DNA from: Acidimicrobium ferrooxidans
GTDB lineage: Bacteria; Actinomycetota; Geothermincolia; Fen-727; Anoxymicrobiaceae
DNA: 64,000 bases
Assembly (NCBI GenBank): GCA_020723485.1
Contig: DYIU01000002.1
Span: 529,543-593,542 of the forward strand
Reading direction: 5' to 3'
Shown here: positions 24,518 to 33,816 of the stretch, one piece after another
Position numbering within the stretch: position 1 is the first letter of the stretch
Layout: each line of letters starts with the position of its first letter
Program-made: the position numbers and the translations under genes
Notes under the pieces: generated by a model
The model's input: the letters and a program-made list of their open reading frames with translations, nothing else
Told to the model about the DNA's origin: nothing
Databases searched by the model: none

Positions 24518-25285
24518 CTACTTGTCATGAAGCAGAGCGGTCCCGTGCTCCCTGAAGAACCCGGCGTTGATGAGGCGCGTCCGGCCGCGGACCGCGGTCG
24601 CGGTACGGGGATGGTGCACGTGGCCGAAGTAGTGCACGGAAGGCTCGTACCTGTCGATGTATTCGAGCAGGGCCTCGCTGCCCACCTCGTCCCTGGCGGC
24701 CAGCTCGTCCCAGGTCAGCTCGGGAACCGCGGGAGGGTAGTGCGTGCACAGCACCTCGGCCGGCTCCAGCTCCGCCACCCGGCGCTCGTACTCGGCGGGC
24801 TCGATCTCACCTGGCAGTCCGACCGTCCATGGGCCGTGGGGAGAGCCGCTCAGCATCGCGAACCTCTGGCCCTCTATCTCGACGACGCCTGCCTCGACCA
24901 TCTCCGCCCGGCCGCCCCCTATCTCCCTGATGAGCCACGGGTTGTCGGTGTTCCCGTAGATCATGAGGCAGCGACAGGGGATGCTTTCGAACAGTCTCCT
25001 GTAGCTCTCTGCCACCAGCTCGCCGATCCTGGCCGACTGCTCTGACGAGCTGCCTACCACCTCGCGGACCCGGCGGCGCGCCTCGTGCGGATCGCCCCTG
25101 GCGAACAGCTCGAGCGCCTGCGCGACCTGCTCCTTCGAATAGACGTCGGAGAGAATCCCCTCGAGCGTCTGAAAATCTATCAGGTTGACGTAATCGCCGA
25201 GCAGTACGGCGGTATCGCCGGGCTCAAGCTGAGCCGCGAGGGCGCCGTACTCCCCATGGATGTCCGAGATGACCTTCACTGCCAA
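24518..25285 (-). CDS. Calcineurin-like metallophosphoesterase
   Basis: The 255-residue protein carries the metallophosphoesterase motif set: SDIHGEY at the N-terminus, LGDYVN, YGNTDNP, CTHYPP and FGHVHHP. These bind two metal ions. The GNTD and GHVHHP forms place it with YfcE/MJ0936-like phosphodiesterases. It lies directly downstream of the WYL regulator pair on the same strand, separated by one base, so it may be co-expressed. Confidence 0.88.
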   Translation of the reverse strand: MAVKVISDIHGEYGALAAQLEPGDTAVLLGDYVNLIDFQTLEGILSDVYSKEQVAQALELFARGDPHEARRRVREVVGSSSEQSARIGELVAESYRRLFESIPCRCLMIYGNTDNPWLIREIGGGRAEMVEAGVVEIEGQRFAMLSGSPHGPWTVGLPGEIEPAEYERRVAELEPAEVLCTHYPPAVPELTWDELAARDEVGSEALLEYIDRYEPSVHYFGHVHHPRTATAVRGRTRLINAGFFREHGTALLHDK

Positions 25286-25286
25286 A

Positions 25287-26258
25287 TCAGCGGTACTCCT
25301 TGAGTAACTCGGTGGCCTTTGTCCTTACACTCTTCCTCAGCTCCTTGGGCGCCTGTATTTCCACCCTGTCTCCGAACCGCAGGAGGTAGTTGGACAACCA
25401 CTCCAGGTTCAGCGTCCTGAGCTCCACCAGCACAGTGCCGTCCTCCTCGACCGCGCACGTGGCGGCCGGCCACTCCTCTACAATGCGGCGTCCCTCCCTG
25501 CCGGCGAACCTGAGCCTGACCTGGTGCGCCTTCCTCCCCGGCTTGTACTCGCCCACGAGCGCGGGCACGTTGAAAGACTCGCGCGCCTCCCAGGACGCGG
25601 GCTCGCCGGTGAGCTCGACGCTCTTTATCCTGTCCAGCCTGAACAGGCGGGTGTCCGACGCCAGGTGGCACCACCCCAGCAGATACCAGTGCCCTCTCGA
25701 CCACACCAGGGAAAGCGGCTCGACTTCGCGTTCGGTCATCTCGTCCCTGGAGAAGCTCAGGTACTCGATCAGCAGGACCTGCTGCTTCTGCAGGCCTTCC
25801 TCGATGATGTCCCTCCAGCTGCCCGTGTAAGCGCTCATCTCGACGTCGATGCGCTCGGCGAGCTCCTCGATGTCGGCCTTCTCCCTGTCCGACAGCAGGC
25901 GTCCCACCTTGTCCAGGGCGGTCCCCAGGGGGCCGTCCTTTTCGAAGACCCCGGCTTTCACCAGCGCGCCGCCGGCGACGTACAGTGAGACGGCCTCCTC
26001 ACGGGTGAGGTTCAGCGGTCTCTCGAAATAGTCCGCCAGCATCATGTATACGCGGTCGCCTTCTATCCAGTAGTCCATCAGGTCCGCCGGGGTGTACTCC
26101 GGCACCCCGCACATCCGCAGCGTTTCGAGGTCGCAGACCAGCTCTTCCCTGCTGACACCAAACTCCTTGCAGAGCTCTCCCACCGAAGCCCCGTCCGCGG
26201 CCACGATGAAAGGGACCATTAGCAGTATGCGGTTCAGCCTCTGGCTAACCTTTGTCAT
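25287..26258 (-). CDS. WYL-domain regulator, PafC-like
   Basis: The 323-residue protein starts MTKVSQRLNRILLMVPFIVAADGASVGELCKEFG, an N-terminal winged HTH, followed by a WYL domain (SLVWSRGHWYLLGWCHLASDTRLFRLDRI) and a WCX extension. It pairs with the upstream WYL protein by a TGATG overlap, the hallmark arrangement of actinobacterial PafB-PafC, which regulate the DNA damage response. Here there is no adjacent proteasome or Pup ligase gene, so the symbol is not asserted. The ORF track starts it about 196 codons too early. Confidence 0.85.
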   Translation of the reverse strand: MTKVSQRLNRILLMVPFIVAADGASVGELCKEFGVSREELVCDLETLRMCGVPEYTPADLMDYWIEGDRVYMMLADYFERPLNLTREEAVSLYVAGGALVKAGVFEKDGPLGTALDKVGRLLSDREKADIEELAERIDVEMSAYTGSWRDIIEEGLQKQQVLLIEYLSFSRDEMTEREVEPLSLVWSRGHWYLLGWCHLASDTRLFRLDRIKSVELTGEPASWEARESFNVPALVGEYKPGRKAHQVRLRFAGREGRRIVEEWPAATCAVEEDGTVLVELRTLNLEWLSNYLLRFGDRVEIQAPKELRKSVRTKATELLKEYR

Positions 26259-27256
26259 CACCTGGTTCTCAATCCCCTGACTATCCCCCGCAGGCGCTCG
26301 GTCACCATCTCCTTGAGCTCCACCGGCGCCGTTATCCTCGCGTCGGCGCCGAAGCCCAGGACCCATTCCACGAAGTGCTCCGGGTCGCTGACCTCGTAGG
26401 TGACCTCGAGGCTCCCGTCCTCGTACCTCGTCTCGCTCAAGTGCCTGGCCGGGCCGCTCTCCCTGGCGAACGCGAGCCGGGGAGTGAAGTGCACCACAGA
26501 CTCTATGTCCTCCACGCCCCGCGCCGGGGGCCACTCCCACGGTATCTGGTCCCGGATCTCGAACCCCTGCGGCAGCTCGAAATCCGCGGTCTTCGGCTTC
26601 TTCTCGTTCACCTCGACGTCGGAGACTATCCTGTCCAGCTTGAAGCACCTGGTCTCCTTCCTGGTGTGACAGAGTCCGACCAGGTACCAGCACCCCCACC
26701 TGTTGAACAACCCGTAAGGCTCCACAGTGCGTTCGATAGGCTCGGCGGCGTCGAGGGCACGGTAAGAGAACCTCAGGTACTTGCGGCGCATGAGCCCGTC
26801 GAGGATCGACGCGAGCGCCTCCCTGTCTCCCGGCGACTCCACCCATCGCACGTGCGGTACGTCGCTGAGGGAGGCGTCCTCGTCGAACACCAGCTTCAGG
26901 AAAGCGCTGTGGGCGGGACCGCTGAACGGGGTCCCCGAGCCCAGGAACAGCCGGGACACGATCGTCAGGGCGACCTTCTCCTCAGGGGTGAGGTCCAGGT
27001 GCGGGAGGTAGTACCTGCCGCGCGGTATTACGTAGCCCTCCTCCCCGTCCCTGGTCTTCCTGACCTCGATGTTCACGCCCATGTCCCTGAGCTCTTCCTT
27101 GTCGCGCTCGAACATCTTGTGAAGGGCGTTCTTCTCCGCCTTCGTGCGGTGGGGCTGCGATTTATAAACGGTATCGGAGAGCTTCTCGAACGTCACGGGC
27201 CTGGACGTATCCAGGAGGTACGCCATCAGGTTTATGAGCCTCTCGATCTTATCCAT
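26258..27256 (-). CDS. WYL-domain regulator, PafB-like
   Basis: Starting at MDKIERLINLMAYLLDTSRPVTFEKL the protein has an HTH domain, a WYL domain (GLFNRWGCWYLVGLCHTRKETRCFKLDRI) and a C-terminal WCX domain. The WYL domain senses single-stranded DNA in PafBC. It is the first of the pair; the second begins at its stop codon. The start at 27256 fits family N-termini better than 27331. Confidence 0.86.
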   Translation of the reverse strand: MDKIERLINLMAYLLDTSRPVTFEKLSDTVYKSQPHRTKAEKNALHKMFERDKEELRDMGVNIEVRKTRDGEEGYVIPRGRYYLPHLDLTPEEKVALTIVSRLFLGSGTPFSGPAHSAFLKLVFDEDASLSDVPHVRWVESPGDREALASILDGLMRRKYLRFSYRALDAAEPIERTVEPYGLFNRWGCWYLVGLCHTRKETRCFKLDRIVSDVEVNEKKPKTADFELPQGFEIRDQIPWEWPPARGVEDIESVVHFTPRLAFARESGPARHLSETRYEDGSLEVTYEVSDPEHFVEWVLGFGADARITAPVELKEMVTERLRGIVRGLRTR

Positions 27257-27310
27257 AGGGTATTCCGCTGCTGCCGCGGTTTCATTCTCGACGACGAGGA
27301 AATGATATAA

Positions 27311-27334
27311 GGGGCGGACTGGTGAGTCCACCCC
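27311..27334 (-). terminator. Rho-independent terminator of the acyl-CoA operon
   Basis: On the minus strand GGGGTGGACT pairs with AGTCCGCCCC around a CACC loop, followed by TTATATCATT. It lies downstream of the acyl-CoA dehydrogenase stop and upstream of the PafB-like gene, so it should separate the two transcripts. Confidence 0.75.
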
Positions 27335-27399
27335 TCATACATTGATCTGCCGCCTCTCACCCCCGCGCGCGGGGCGTTGAGCCGGCATGCCCTGAACCT

Positions 27400-28548
27400 C
27401 TAGGCGAGCAGCTCGCGGGCTATGATGTAGCGCTGTATCTCCGAGGTGCCGCCGCCGAGGACCCCAAGCTGCGCGTCCCGGTACGAGCGCTCGACCGCGT
27501 ACTCCTTGGTGTACCCGTAGCCACCGTGTATCTGGATGGCGTTGCGGGCCGCCTTCAGTGAGACCTCGGTGATGTAGAGCTTGGAAAGGGACGCGGTCAT
27601 GGTGTCCATGATGCCCTGGTCCTTGTTCCAGGCGGTCTTGTACAGTATCCAGCGCGATGTCTCGAGCCACATCTTCATGTCCGCCAGCATGAACTGCACG
27701 GCCTGGAACTTGGCGATGGGCCTGCCGAACTGCTTGCGCTGCTTGGCGTAGCTGATGCACTCCTCGAGCTGTATCTCCTGGCCTCCGATCGCGGCGGCGA
27801 GCATCACCGAGCGCTCCCATTCGAGCGTAGCCATGGCCACGCCCAGGAAGCCCGCGTTCTCAACACCGAGAAGGTTCTCAGCCGGGACTTCGGCGTTATC
27901 GAAGATGAGCTCCGAGGTCGGTGAGGAGCGGTTGCCGGTCTTGTGAATCTCCTTGCCGATCGAGAAACCCGGGAAGCCCTTCTCGACTATGAACCCGGAG
28001 ATGCCGGCCGGGCCCTTCTCCTTGTCGGTCTTTGCCAGGACGACGAAGACGTTCCCGACCGGGCCGTTCGTGATGAAGGTCTTTGTGCCGTTCAGCACAT
28101 AGTAGCCGTCTTTCTTGTCGGCTGTAGTGAGCAGTCCCGCCGCGTCACTTCCCGCCTCGGGCTCCGTCAGGCCCAGGCCGGAGATCCACTCGCCGCTCGC
28201 GATCTTCGGCAGGTACTTCTTCTTCTGCTCCTCGGTGCCCAGCTGCCAGATGGGGATGCCGCCGATGACTACGTGCGCGCCCCATGACAGGCTGAATCCC
28301 GCGTCGCAGCCGCCGTATCCTATCGCCTCGCCGGCGATGCTCGTATCGACCACGCTCGCGCCGCTGCCGCCGTACTCCTCGGGGTACGGGAGGCCCATCA
28401 GGCCGAACTCCGCCGCCTTGTCCCAGACATCGCGGTCGAACCTCGCCTCCTCGTCCCGCTCGGCCGCCCCGGGCAGAATCTCCTTCTGGGCGAACTCGAT
28501 AACAGACTGCTTGAACAGTAACTGCTCCTCGGTGAACGCAAAATCCAT
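27400..28548 (-). CDS. Acyl-CoA dehydrogenase
   Basis: The 382-residue flavoprotein has the full family layout: N-terminal helices [38 protein letters not shown] (FAD/substrate), [18 protein letters not shown], and the C-terminal [22 protein letters not shown] with catalytic-region Glu and RDA, ending [16 protein letters not shown]. It oxidises acyl-CoA to enoyl-CoA. It closes the four-gene ligase-thiolase-DUF35 operon; no EtfAB is in view. Which chain type it uses is unknown. Confidence 0.93.
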   Translation of the reverse strand: MDFAFTEEQLLFKQSVIEFAQKEILPGAAERDEEARFDRDVWDKAAEFGLMGLPYPEEYGGSGASVVDTSIAGEAIGYGGCDAGFSLSWGAHVVIGGIPIWQLGTEEQKKKYLPKIASGEWISGLGLTEPEAGSDAAGLLTTADKKDGYYVLNGTKTFITNGPVGNVFVVLAKTDKEKGPAGISGFIVEKGFPGFSIGKEIHKTGNRSSPTSELIFDNAEVPAENLLGVENAGFLGVAMATLEWERSVMLAAAIGGQEIQLEECISYAKQRKQFGRPIAKFQAVQFMLADMKMWLETSRWILYKTAWNKDQGIMDTMTASLSKLYITEVSLKAARNAIQIHGGYGYTKEYAVERSYRDAQLGVLGGGTSEIQRYIIARELLA

Positions 28549-28638
28549 CTTTCCTCCCTTTCTAAGAACCCCTCAAGACTCAATCTCAGACACCAGAAAT
28601 GACCCTGAGGTCAAAAATTCCCACACATTTCTATCACA

Positions 28639-29127
28639 TTATTCCTCTGGAACAAAGTAGAAGTCCCGTGTCCTGCCGGTGCGCTCTTCGGGCGGAAGGA
28701 ATTCAGCCTGTACGGGCAGGCCCGCGCGCAGGACCGCGGGGTCGGCCGGCTTCAGTATCGCGATGACCGGGTAGCGGGCCCCCTCGAGCAGGACGCCGCC
28801 CTGGTAGAAGGGCACTTCGGTCCGCATCTCGGAAAGGGATATGTCCACGCGCCCGAAGATAGTTATCGTCCCGCGCGGGGGCATCTCCACCCACTCGCAA
28901 TCCACGTAGCAGTCGTGGCACCAGGACCTCGGCCAGAAATATACCGAGCCGCATGCCGGGCAGCGGGTTCCCATGAGGCGCGCGTTCTCCTTGAGCTCGA
29001 TGTAGAAGCGCGAGAGCTCCCCCATCGAAGCAAGGTAATCCACCTTCCAGCGGTCCGGCATGAGGGCGGCGCCTTCCTTCTCCCTAATCGGTTCGAGCCT
29101 GGGGTCTATCTCGTCAGGCATGTTCAT
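28639..29127 (-). CDS. OB-fold/zinc-ribbon DUF35 protein (thiolase partner)
   Basis: The roughly 162-residue protein has a rubredoxin-like zinc ribbon (MGTRCPACGSVYFWPRSWCHDCY; CxxC...CxxC) and an OB-fold (GTITIFGRVDISLSEM). DUF35 proteins form complexes with SCP-x-type thiolases, as in archaeal HMG-CoA synthesis and benzylsuccinate degradation. Its ATG overlaps the stop of the thiolase-like gene (TGATG), supporting a physical complex. Confidence 0.9.
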   Translation of the reverse strand: MNMPDEIDPRLEPIREKEGAALMPDRWKVDYLASMGELSRFYIELKENARLMGTRCPACGSVYFWPRSWCHDCYVDCEWVEMPPRGTITIFGRVDISLSEMRTEVPFYQGGVLLEGARYPVIAILKPADPAVLRAGLPVQAEFLPPEERTGRTRDFYFVPEE

Positions 29128-30302
29128 CACCCCTCGAGGACCACAGTGACGCTGTACGCGCCCCTGGCCCCTCCCATGCTCTGCGCGATACCGATGTCCG
29201 CGCCGGGTACCTGCCTCGCGCCTGCGACGCCCCTCACCTGCCTGGCGACCTCCGCCACCTGGTAGACGCCTGTCGCCCCTATCGCGTGTTCGCCCCCGAT
29301 CAGGCCGCCGGACGGGTTCACCGGGTTGCTCCCGCCCATGGAAGCGCTGCCTTCGCGCAGGAACCGGGCCCCCTCTCCCCAACCGCAGAGGCCGAACTCC
29401 TCGTAAAGGCATATCTCGACCCCGGAGAACGCGTCGTAGACCTCCGCGACCTTCACCGCCGAGCGGGGGTCCTCGATGCCCGCCATCGCGTACGCCGCTA
29501 CGGCGGACCGCCGGACGGCCGGGAACAGTGAGCTGCCCGGGTCGTCCCTTTCCGCCTGCCTCCCGGACTCGGTGCTTGCCCCGATGCCGGTTATCCATAC
29601 CGGGTCGCGGGCGAACCTGCCGGCGGCCTCCTCGCCAGCCAGCAGGATAGCGGCCGCCCCCTCGCTGTTCAGGCAGTGGTCCAGTATCTTGAGCGGGTAG
29701 ATGACGGTGGGGCTCGCCAGCACATCTTCGACGGTCAGTTCCATCGGCGACTGGGCGTCGGGGTTGTTCCTCGCGTTTCCCTTGTTCTTGACCACGACGC
29801 GCGCCATGTCTTCCTCTGTGGTGCCGTAGTTCTCCATGTGCCACAGGATGGCGCCCCCGTACGAGCCCGCGGGCGAGCCGTGGTAATGTGCCTCGAAGAA
29901 CGGGTCCGCCGCAAAGGTGATGGACTTCACCATCTCGAAGACGTTGGAGACGTCCGCCACCTTCTCCACCCCGACCACCAGAACGACGTCGTGAAGCCCG
30001 CTTGCCACCTCGGCGAACGCGGCCCTCACGGCGTACCCGCCTGTCGCGCCGCCGGTGGTCACCCTGACCGCGGGCCTGCGGGCGAGCCCGAGCAGGTAGT
30101 GCACGTGGTGGTCCGGCATGGCGCAGTGCTCGAAGAAGTCGTTGTAGATGCCATAGACGGCGCTTTCCACGTCACCGGGCGACGCGCCGGCGTCCTCCAG
30201 GCAGTCCCTTACGGCCTCGTAGGCAAGCCGCGGGAACGTCTTGTCCATGTGGCGCGCCTTGAACGCGGTGTTCCCTGCTCCGACGACCGCGACTCTGTTC
30301 AT
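29127..30302 (-). CDS. SCP-x/thiolase-like protein lacking the catalytic cysteines
   Basis: The 391-residue protein has the thiolase fold of the non-specific lipid transfer (SCP-x) type: start MNRVAVVGAGNTAFKARHMDKTF, and SGGLIGGEHAIGATG near the C-terminus with the active-site histidine. The region where the nucleophilic cysteine sits reads VTTGGATGGYAV, with no cysteine, and the second cysteine region reads QSMGGARGAYS. It may act only together with the DUF35 partner, or have another acyl-CoA role. GGAGAC precedes the ATG. Confidence 0.85.
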   Translation of the reverse strand: MNRVAVVGAGNTAFKARHMDKTFPRLAYEAVRDCLEDAGASPGDVESAVYGIYNDFFEHCAMPDHHVHYLLGLARRPAVRVTTGGATGGYAVRAAFAEVASGLHDVVLVVGVEKVADVSNVFEMVKSITFAADPFFEAHYHGSPAGSYGGAILWHMENYGTTEEDMARVVVKNKGNARNNPDAQSPMELTVEDVLASPTVIYPLKILDHCLNSEGAAAILLAGEEAAGRFARDPVWITGIGASTESGRQAERDDPGSSLFPAVRRSAVAAYAMAGIEDPRSAVKVAEVYDAFSGVEICLYEEFGLCGWGEGARFLREGSASMGGSNPVNPSGGLIGGEHAIGATGVYQVAEVARQVRGVAGARQVPGADIGIAQSMGGARGAYSVTVVLEG

Positions 30303-30348
30303 GTCTCCTTCCATCTCCCGGACCCGTGTTGCCGACCGGAGGTCGGCG

Positions 30349-31878
30349 CTACAGGTGAACTGGGCGTTTCTCCACGACGTACTCGGCCTTTATGTGGGTC
30401 TTCTCGAACAGCTCGTCCTCGAGCTTGTCCCGGTCCGTCTCGTGGACTATCTCGTCAGGCGTCACCTCGGTTGTCCCCTTGACGTTCTTGCGCACCTCTT
30501 CGGCGACCTGTGCGAACTCGAACCCGTCCTGGACCGCCAGCCTTATCACCAGGCGGTCGCGCGAGAACTCGTCCCCGGGGACCTCCTTGTCGAGGACCGC
30601 CTGGAACTGGTAAACGCCGGCCGTGTCGCGGATGGCGGAGATGAGCTCGAGCATCGCGACCCTGGTCCCCTTGAGCTTGGTGAAGTCCTTCTTCGCCCTG
30701 GCTATCGGTGGGCTCATCATCTGGTAGGAGAGCCCGCAGTGCGGGCACCGCTCCCAGCGGACCCCGCCCAGCACCAGGTCTCCCGTGAAGTAACGCAGGA
30801 AAGTGGTCCCCCTCCAGTCGATGTGGCTGAACGTCAGCACCCCGGGCTCGCCTTCCGGCACCGGCTCGAGCGTGTCGGGGTCGAGCAGCTCCCAGTAGAA
30901 GTACTTCGGGTTCAGGTGGATGTTGCTGCGCTCGGTGCACTCGTAGAAGGCGATCTTCATCTCGGTCATGCCGTAGCCCTGGACGAGCTTGAAGTCGTCG
31001 CGGCCCCCGGCCCTGGCGACCATCTCCTTTATGTACTTGCGGAGCGACTCGGTGAGCGGCTCCGCGGCGACCAGGGCGATGAACATCCTGGAAAGGGGCT
31101 CCACCTCGCCGCTCTCCACCATCTCCACCGCCCGCCTCAGCCAGTAGACCAGGTAGGACGGTATCGCGATTATCCCCTCGAAGCCGCCCTCGCTGAAGAG
31201 CTGTATCTGCCTCTCGGTGGGGACCACGGTGCCCCCGAACGTGTCGAAGCCGCTCGAACCCCCCAGCCACTTTCCCATCACCACCTGGAAGAACGCGAGG
31301 TGGGGCGCGCCCGGGAAGATGTTGAGGGCGCGCATCGTCCAGGGGACTTCCTCGCCGCTCCAGAAAGCCGAGGCGGTCTCTTTGACGCTGTGGTGCAGGT
31401 CCCTGTGGGTATAGACCGCCGGGGTAGGGTCGCCTGTCGACCCGGCTGACGCGTGGAAGTGAATGGGATTCCATTCGAGCGCGGCCCGGCGGCCGATCTT
31501 CAGGTACTTGAAGCCCTCCTTGTAGTTCACGCGATAGAGGGCGGCGTAGTCCCTCGGGTAGTTGAAAACGCCCTGGGCGACGTACTTCATGATGAACTTC
31601 GCGCCTATGCGGGCGGTCTCGTAGCGGGGCTCGACCCCCGGGAACGTCGGCTGGAGTATGAACGCTATCGGGTCCGGCTTGTAGTCGTCCTTGTATGTCA
31701 CGGGGATCCTCGCGAGGTCCTCCGGCCGCCGGATGGAACGCGGGTCGATGCCGTTTTCCTTGAAGAGCCTTCGGTAGTAGGGGTGATACGGATAGATGAC
31801 CTCGCGGATGTAGTCGGTGAGCCTGCGGAAAGACGCTTCTCTCTGCTCCTCGGCGCTCTTGAGGTAGAAGTTGCTCAC
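30349..31878 (-). CDS. PaaK-like (phenylacetate-CoA ligase family) AMP-dependent ligase
   Basis: The protein has the PaaK/AMP-ligase layout: early YHPYYRRLFKENGIDPRSIRRPEDLARIPVTYK, the P-loop HASAGSTGDPTPAVYTH, VQGYGMTEM (A5-like motif) and FRYFTGD-like TTFLRYFTGDLV. A CPHCG pair near residue 405 is typical of the family. It activates a carboxylic acid, perhaps aromatic or cyclic, to the CoA ester as the entry step of this operon. The ORF opens at 31914 without a ribosome site; a GTG at 31878 preceded by GGGGGTGAGG is favoured. Confidence 0.88.
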   Translation of the reverse strand: MSNFYLKSAEEQREASFRRLTDYIREVIYPYHPYYRRLFKENGIDPRSIRRPEDLARIPVTYKDDYKPDPIAFILQPTFPGVEPRYETARIGAKFIMKYVAQGVFNYPRDYAALYRVNYKEGFKYLKIGRRAALEWNPIHFHASAGSTGDPTPAVYTHRDLHHSVKETASAFWSGEEVPWTMRALNIFPGAPHLAFFQVVMGKWLGGSSGFDTFGGTVVPTERQIQLFSEGGFEGIIAIPSYLVYWLRRAVEMVESGEVEPLSRMFIALVAAEPLTESLRKYIKEMVARAGGRDDFKLVQGYGMTEMKIAFYECTERSNIHLNPKYFYWELLDPDTLEPVPEGEPGVLTFSHIDWRGTTFLRYFTGDLVLGGVRWERCPHCGLSYQMMSPPIARAKKDFTKLKGTRVAMLELISAIRDTAGVYQFQAVLDKEVPGDEFSRDRLVIRLAVQDGFEFAQVAEEVRKNVKGTTEVTPDEIVHETDRDKLEDELFEKTHIKAEYVVEKRPVHL

Positions 31879-31970
31879 GGCCCTCACCCCCATTCCGCTG
31901 AATGCTTTGACCATCCAGGCGAACTATAAAGGACTTTCGGTGGGGCGGTCAACCGCGCATGGTGATTCCA

Positions 31971-32306
31971 TTACCACTTCTCGACGTATTCCCGGAAGTG
32001 AGAAAGGAAAGAGTACTCGCAGAGCACGTCCTGCCGCTCCAGGTGTTTCCTCTGGAGGAAACGCATGTCGCGCCCCTCTCCCTTCCTGCCCTCCTCTTCT
32101 ATCTGCGCCAGCAGCTCCCTGTTGAACGACTCAAGCTCTGCAATGCGCCTGTGGTAGCCCGGTATCGATATCGCGACCAGGTCCTCCCCGCTGTAACGCC
32201 CGGTGGCCCCGCAGTGAGCGCACCTGTACTCCCCGATCGCATCCCGGGCCACGCCCTCCAGCCCGGCGCTGCACAACGCGCACTTGCGCTCGACTATCTC
32301 GTCCAT
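31971..32306 (-). CDS. Small zinc-ribbon/coiled-coil protein, unknown
   Basis: The 111-residue protein begins MDEIVERKCALCSAG and has a second pair CAHCGATGRYSG, giving one zinc ribbon (CxxC...CxxC), followed by a charged helical stretch (RRIAELESFNRELLAQIEEEGRKGEG). I do not recognise a named family. It is isolated between the PaaK-like ligase and a REP-like doublet. The ORF-track start at 32378 lies inside the repeat and is unlikely. Confidence 0.55.
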   Translation of the reverse strand: MDEIVERKCALCSAGLEGVARDAIGEYRCAHCGATGRYSGEDLVAISIPGYHRRIAELESFNRELLAQIEEEGRKGEGRDMRFLQRKHLERQDVLCEYSFLSHFREYVEKW

Positions 32307-32319
32307 GAGGACATGATAT

Positions 32320-32414
32320 TGCAACGCCGGGGTCAGGTCACTTTGTTGCGTTTCACAGGTGCACAAGGTCAGCCGCATTCAAACGCAACAAAGTGACCTG
32401 ACCCCGGTGTTGCA
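32320..32414. repeat. REP-like inverted doublet (locus 2)
   Basis: Two 34-nt arms (32320-32353 and 32381-32414) are inverted copies with one mismatch, separated by 27 nt. Each arm contains CCGGGGTCAGGTCACTTTGT followed by TGCGTTT. It matches single or paired copies at 1.2, 46.3 and 60.35 kb. The arrangement resembles REPIN doublets, mobilised elsewhere by RAYT transposases; none is in this window. Confidence 0.85.
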
Positions 32415-32427
32415 TTAGACTGGGGGC

Positions 32428-33816
32428 ATGAACATCGCCGCAAGGTCCGTCCTCGCTTTCGGAAAATCGGTAGGCGCCGCAACCAGGGTGTTCAAGCTGG
32501 GCGGCGGCTCCACGCTGCCAGGAAGGATTGCTCGCAGGCTCTACCCGGGATTCGTCCCTTCGATGGTCCGCGAGCTCCCTCTCGGCTGCGCGCTCGTGAC
32601 CGGCACGAACGGCAAGACGACCACGTCCACGCTCCTGGCGTCCGTGCTGGACGGTGCCGGCATCACGCCGGTGCACAACAGGACAGGGGCGAACCTCATG
32701 GCGGGCATAGCCTCGGCCCTCATTCGCGAGTCGGACCTCTCCGGGAAGCTCGCCGCCCGCATCGGGCTGTTCGAGGTCGACGAGGCTGCGCTGCCGGCGG
32801 CAATCAGGGAGACCTCGCCACGGCTGGTGCTCGTCAACAACCTCTTCCGGGACCAGCTGGACAGGTACGGCGAGCTCGACACCCTCGCCGGCAGGATGAG
32901 AGAGGGCATCGAGGGGATGGACGGCGGCGCGACGGTGGCGCTCAACGCCGACGACCCGCTGGTCGCTTCGATCGGTGACGGCCTGGAGCAGAAGGTGGTC
33001 TATTATGGGATACAGTCGGAGCGGTATGCCAGCGACACCATGCAGCACGCGGCGGACAGCAAGCACTGCACCGCCTGCGGCGCGCCCCTCGCCTACGAGT
33101 ACTATCTCTTCGGGCACATGGGTAAATACAGATGCCCGGAGTGCGGCCGCGCCCGACCCGAGCCAGACATCGCGGCCGTCGACCTCGAGATGCTGGGGAT
33201 GGAGGGGACCCGGTGCACCATAAGTTACCCGGGGGGCTCCGTACGGCTCAGGGTGCCCCTCCCGGGCCTGTACAACGTCTACAACGTCCTGGCCGCGACA
33301 GCGGCTGGGCTGGCCCTCGGCGTCGAGCCGGAAACGGTCTTCGCCGCCGTGGAGTCCTTCACGGCGGCGTTCGGGCGCGTCGAGCGGGTGGATGCCGGGG
33401 ACCACCAGCTCCTGATGATACTCGCCAAGAACCCGGCGGGTTTCAACGAGGTCATAAGGACGCTCTCAACCCAGCCGGGGCGAAAGGACGTCCTGCTTGC
33501 CCTCAACGACAACATCGCCGACGGACGGGACGTCTCCTGGATCTGGGACGCGGACTTCGAGATGTTCACCGGGAGGCTCCATAACGTGACGTGCTCCGGA
33601 ATCCGGGGGTGGGACATGGCCCTGCGGGTCAAGTACTCGGAGCTCGGGGAGGCTTCACTGGCGGTCGAGACCGACCTGGAGCGCGCCCTCGACGCTTCAC
33701 TCGAGAAGGTCGCCTCCGGCGGGACACTCTACGTCGTGCCGACATACACTGCCATGCTCGACCTCAGGGCCGTCCTTGTCGGGCGCGGCCTGGTGACCCC
33801 CTTCTGGGAGGGTTGA
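32428..33816 (+). CDS. murT: Lipid II isoglutaminyl synthase subunit MurT
   Basis: The 462-residue Mur-ligase-like protein has the ATP loop VTGTNGKTTTSTLL, the central NNLFRDQLDRYGELD, a Cys4 zinc ribbon specific to MurT (CTACG at about 213 and CPECG about 30 residues on) and the C-terminal DUF1727 domain. With GatD it amidates D-glutamate of lipid II to D-isoglutamine in the cytoplasm. The stop overlaps the gatD start (TGATG). This pair is typical of Gram-positive cell walls. Confidence 0.95.
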   Translation: MNIAARSVLAFGKSVGAATRVFKLGGGSTLPGRIARRLYPGFVPSMVRELPLGCALVTGTNGKTTTSTLLASVLDGAGITPVHNRTGANLMAGIASALIRESDLSGKLAARIGLFEVDEAALPAAIRETSPRLVLVNNLFRDQLDRYGELDTLAGRMREGIEGMDGGATVALNADDPLVASIGDGLEQKVVYYGIQSERYASDTMQHAADSKHCTACGAPLAYEYYLFGHMGKYRCPECGRARPEPDIAAVDLEMLGMEGTRCTISYPGGSVRLRVPLPGLYNVYNVLAATAAGLALGVEPETVFAAVESFTAAFGRVERVDAGDHQLLMILAKNPAGFNEVIRTLSTQPGRKDVLLALNDNIADGRDVSWIWDADFEMFTGRLHNVTCSGIRGWDMALRVKYSELGEASLAVETDLERALDASLEKVASGGTLYVVPTYTAMLDLRAVLVGRGLVTPFWEG

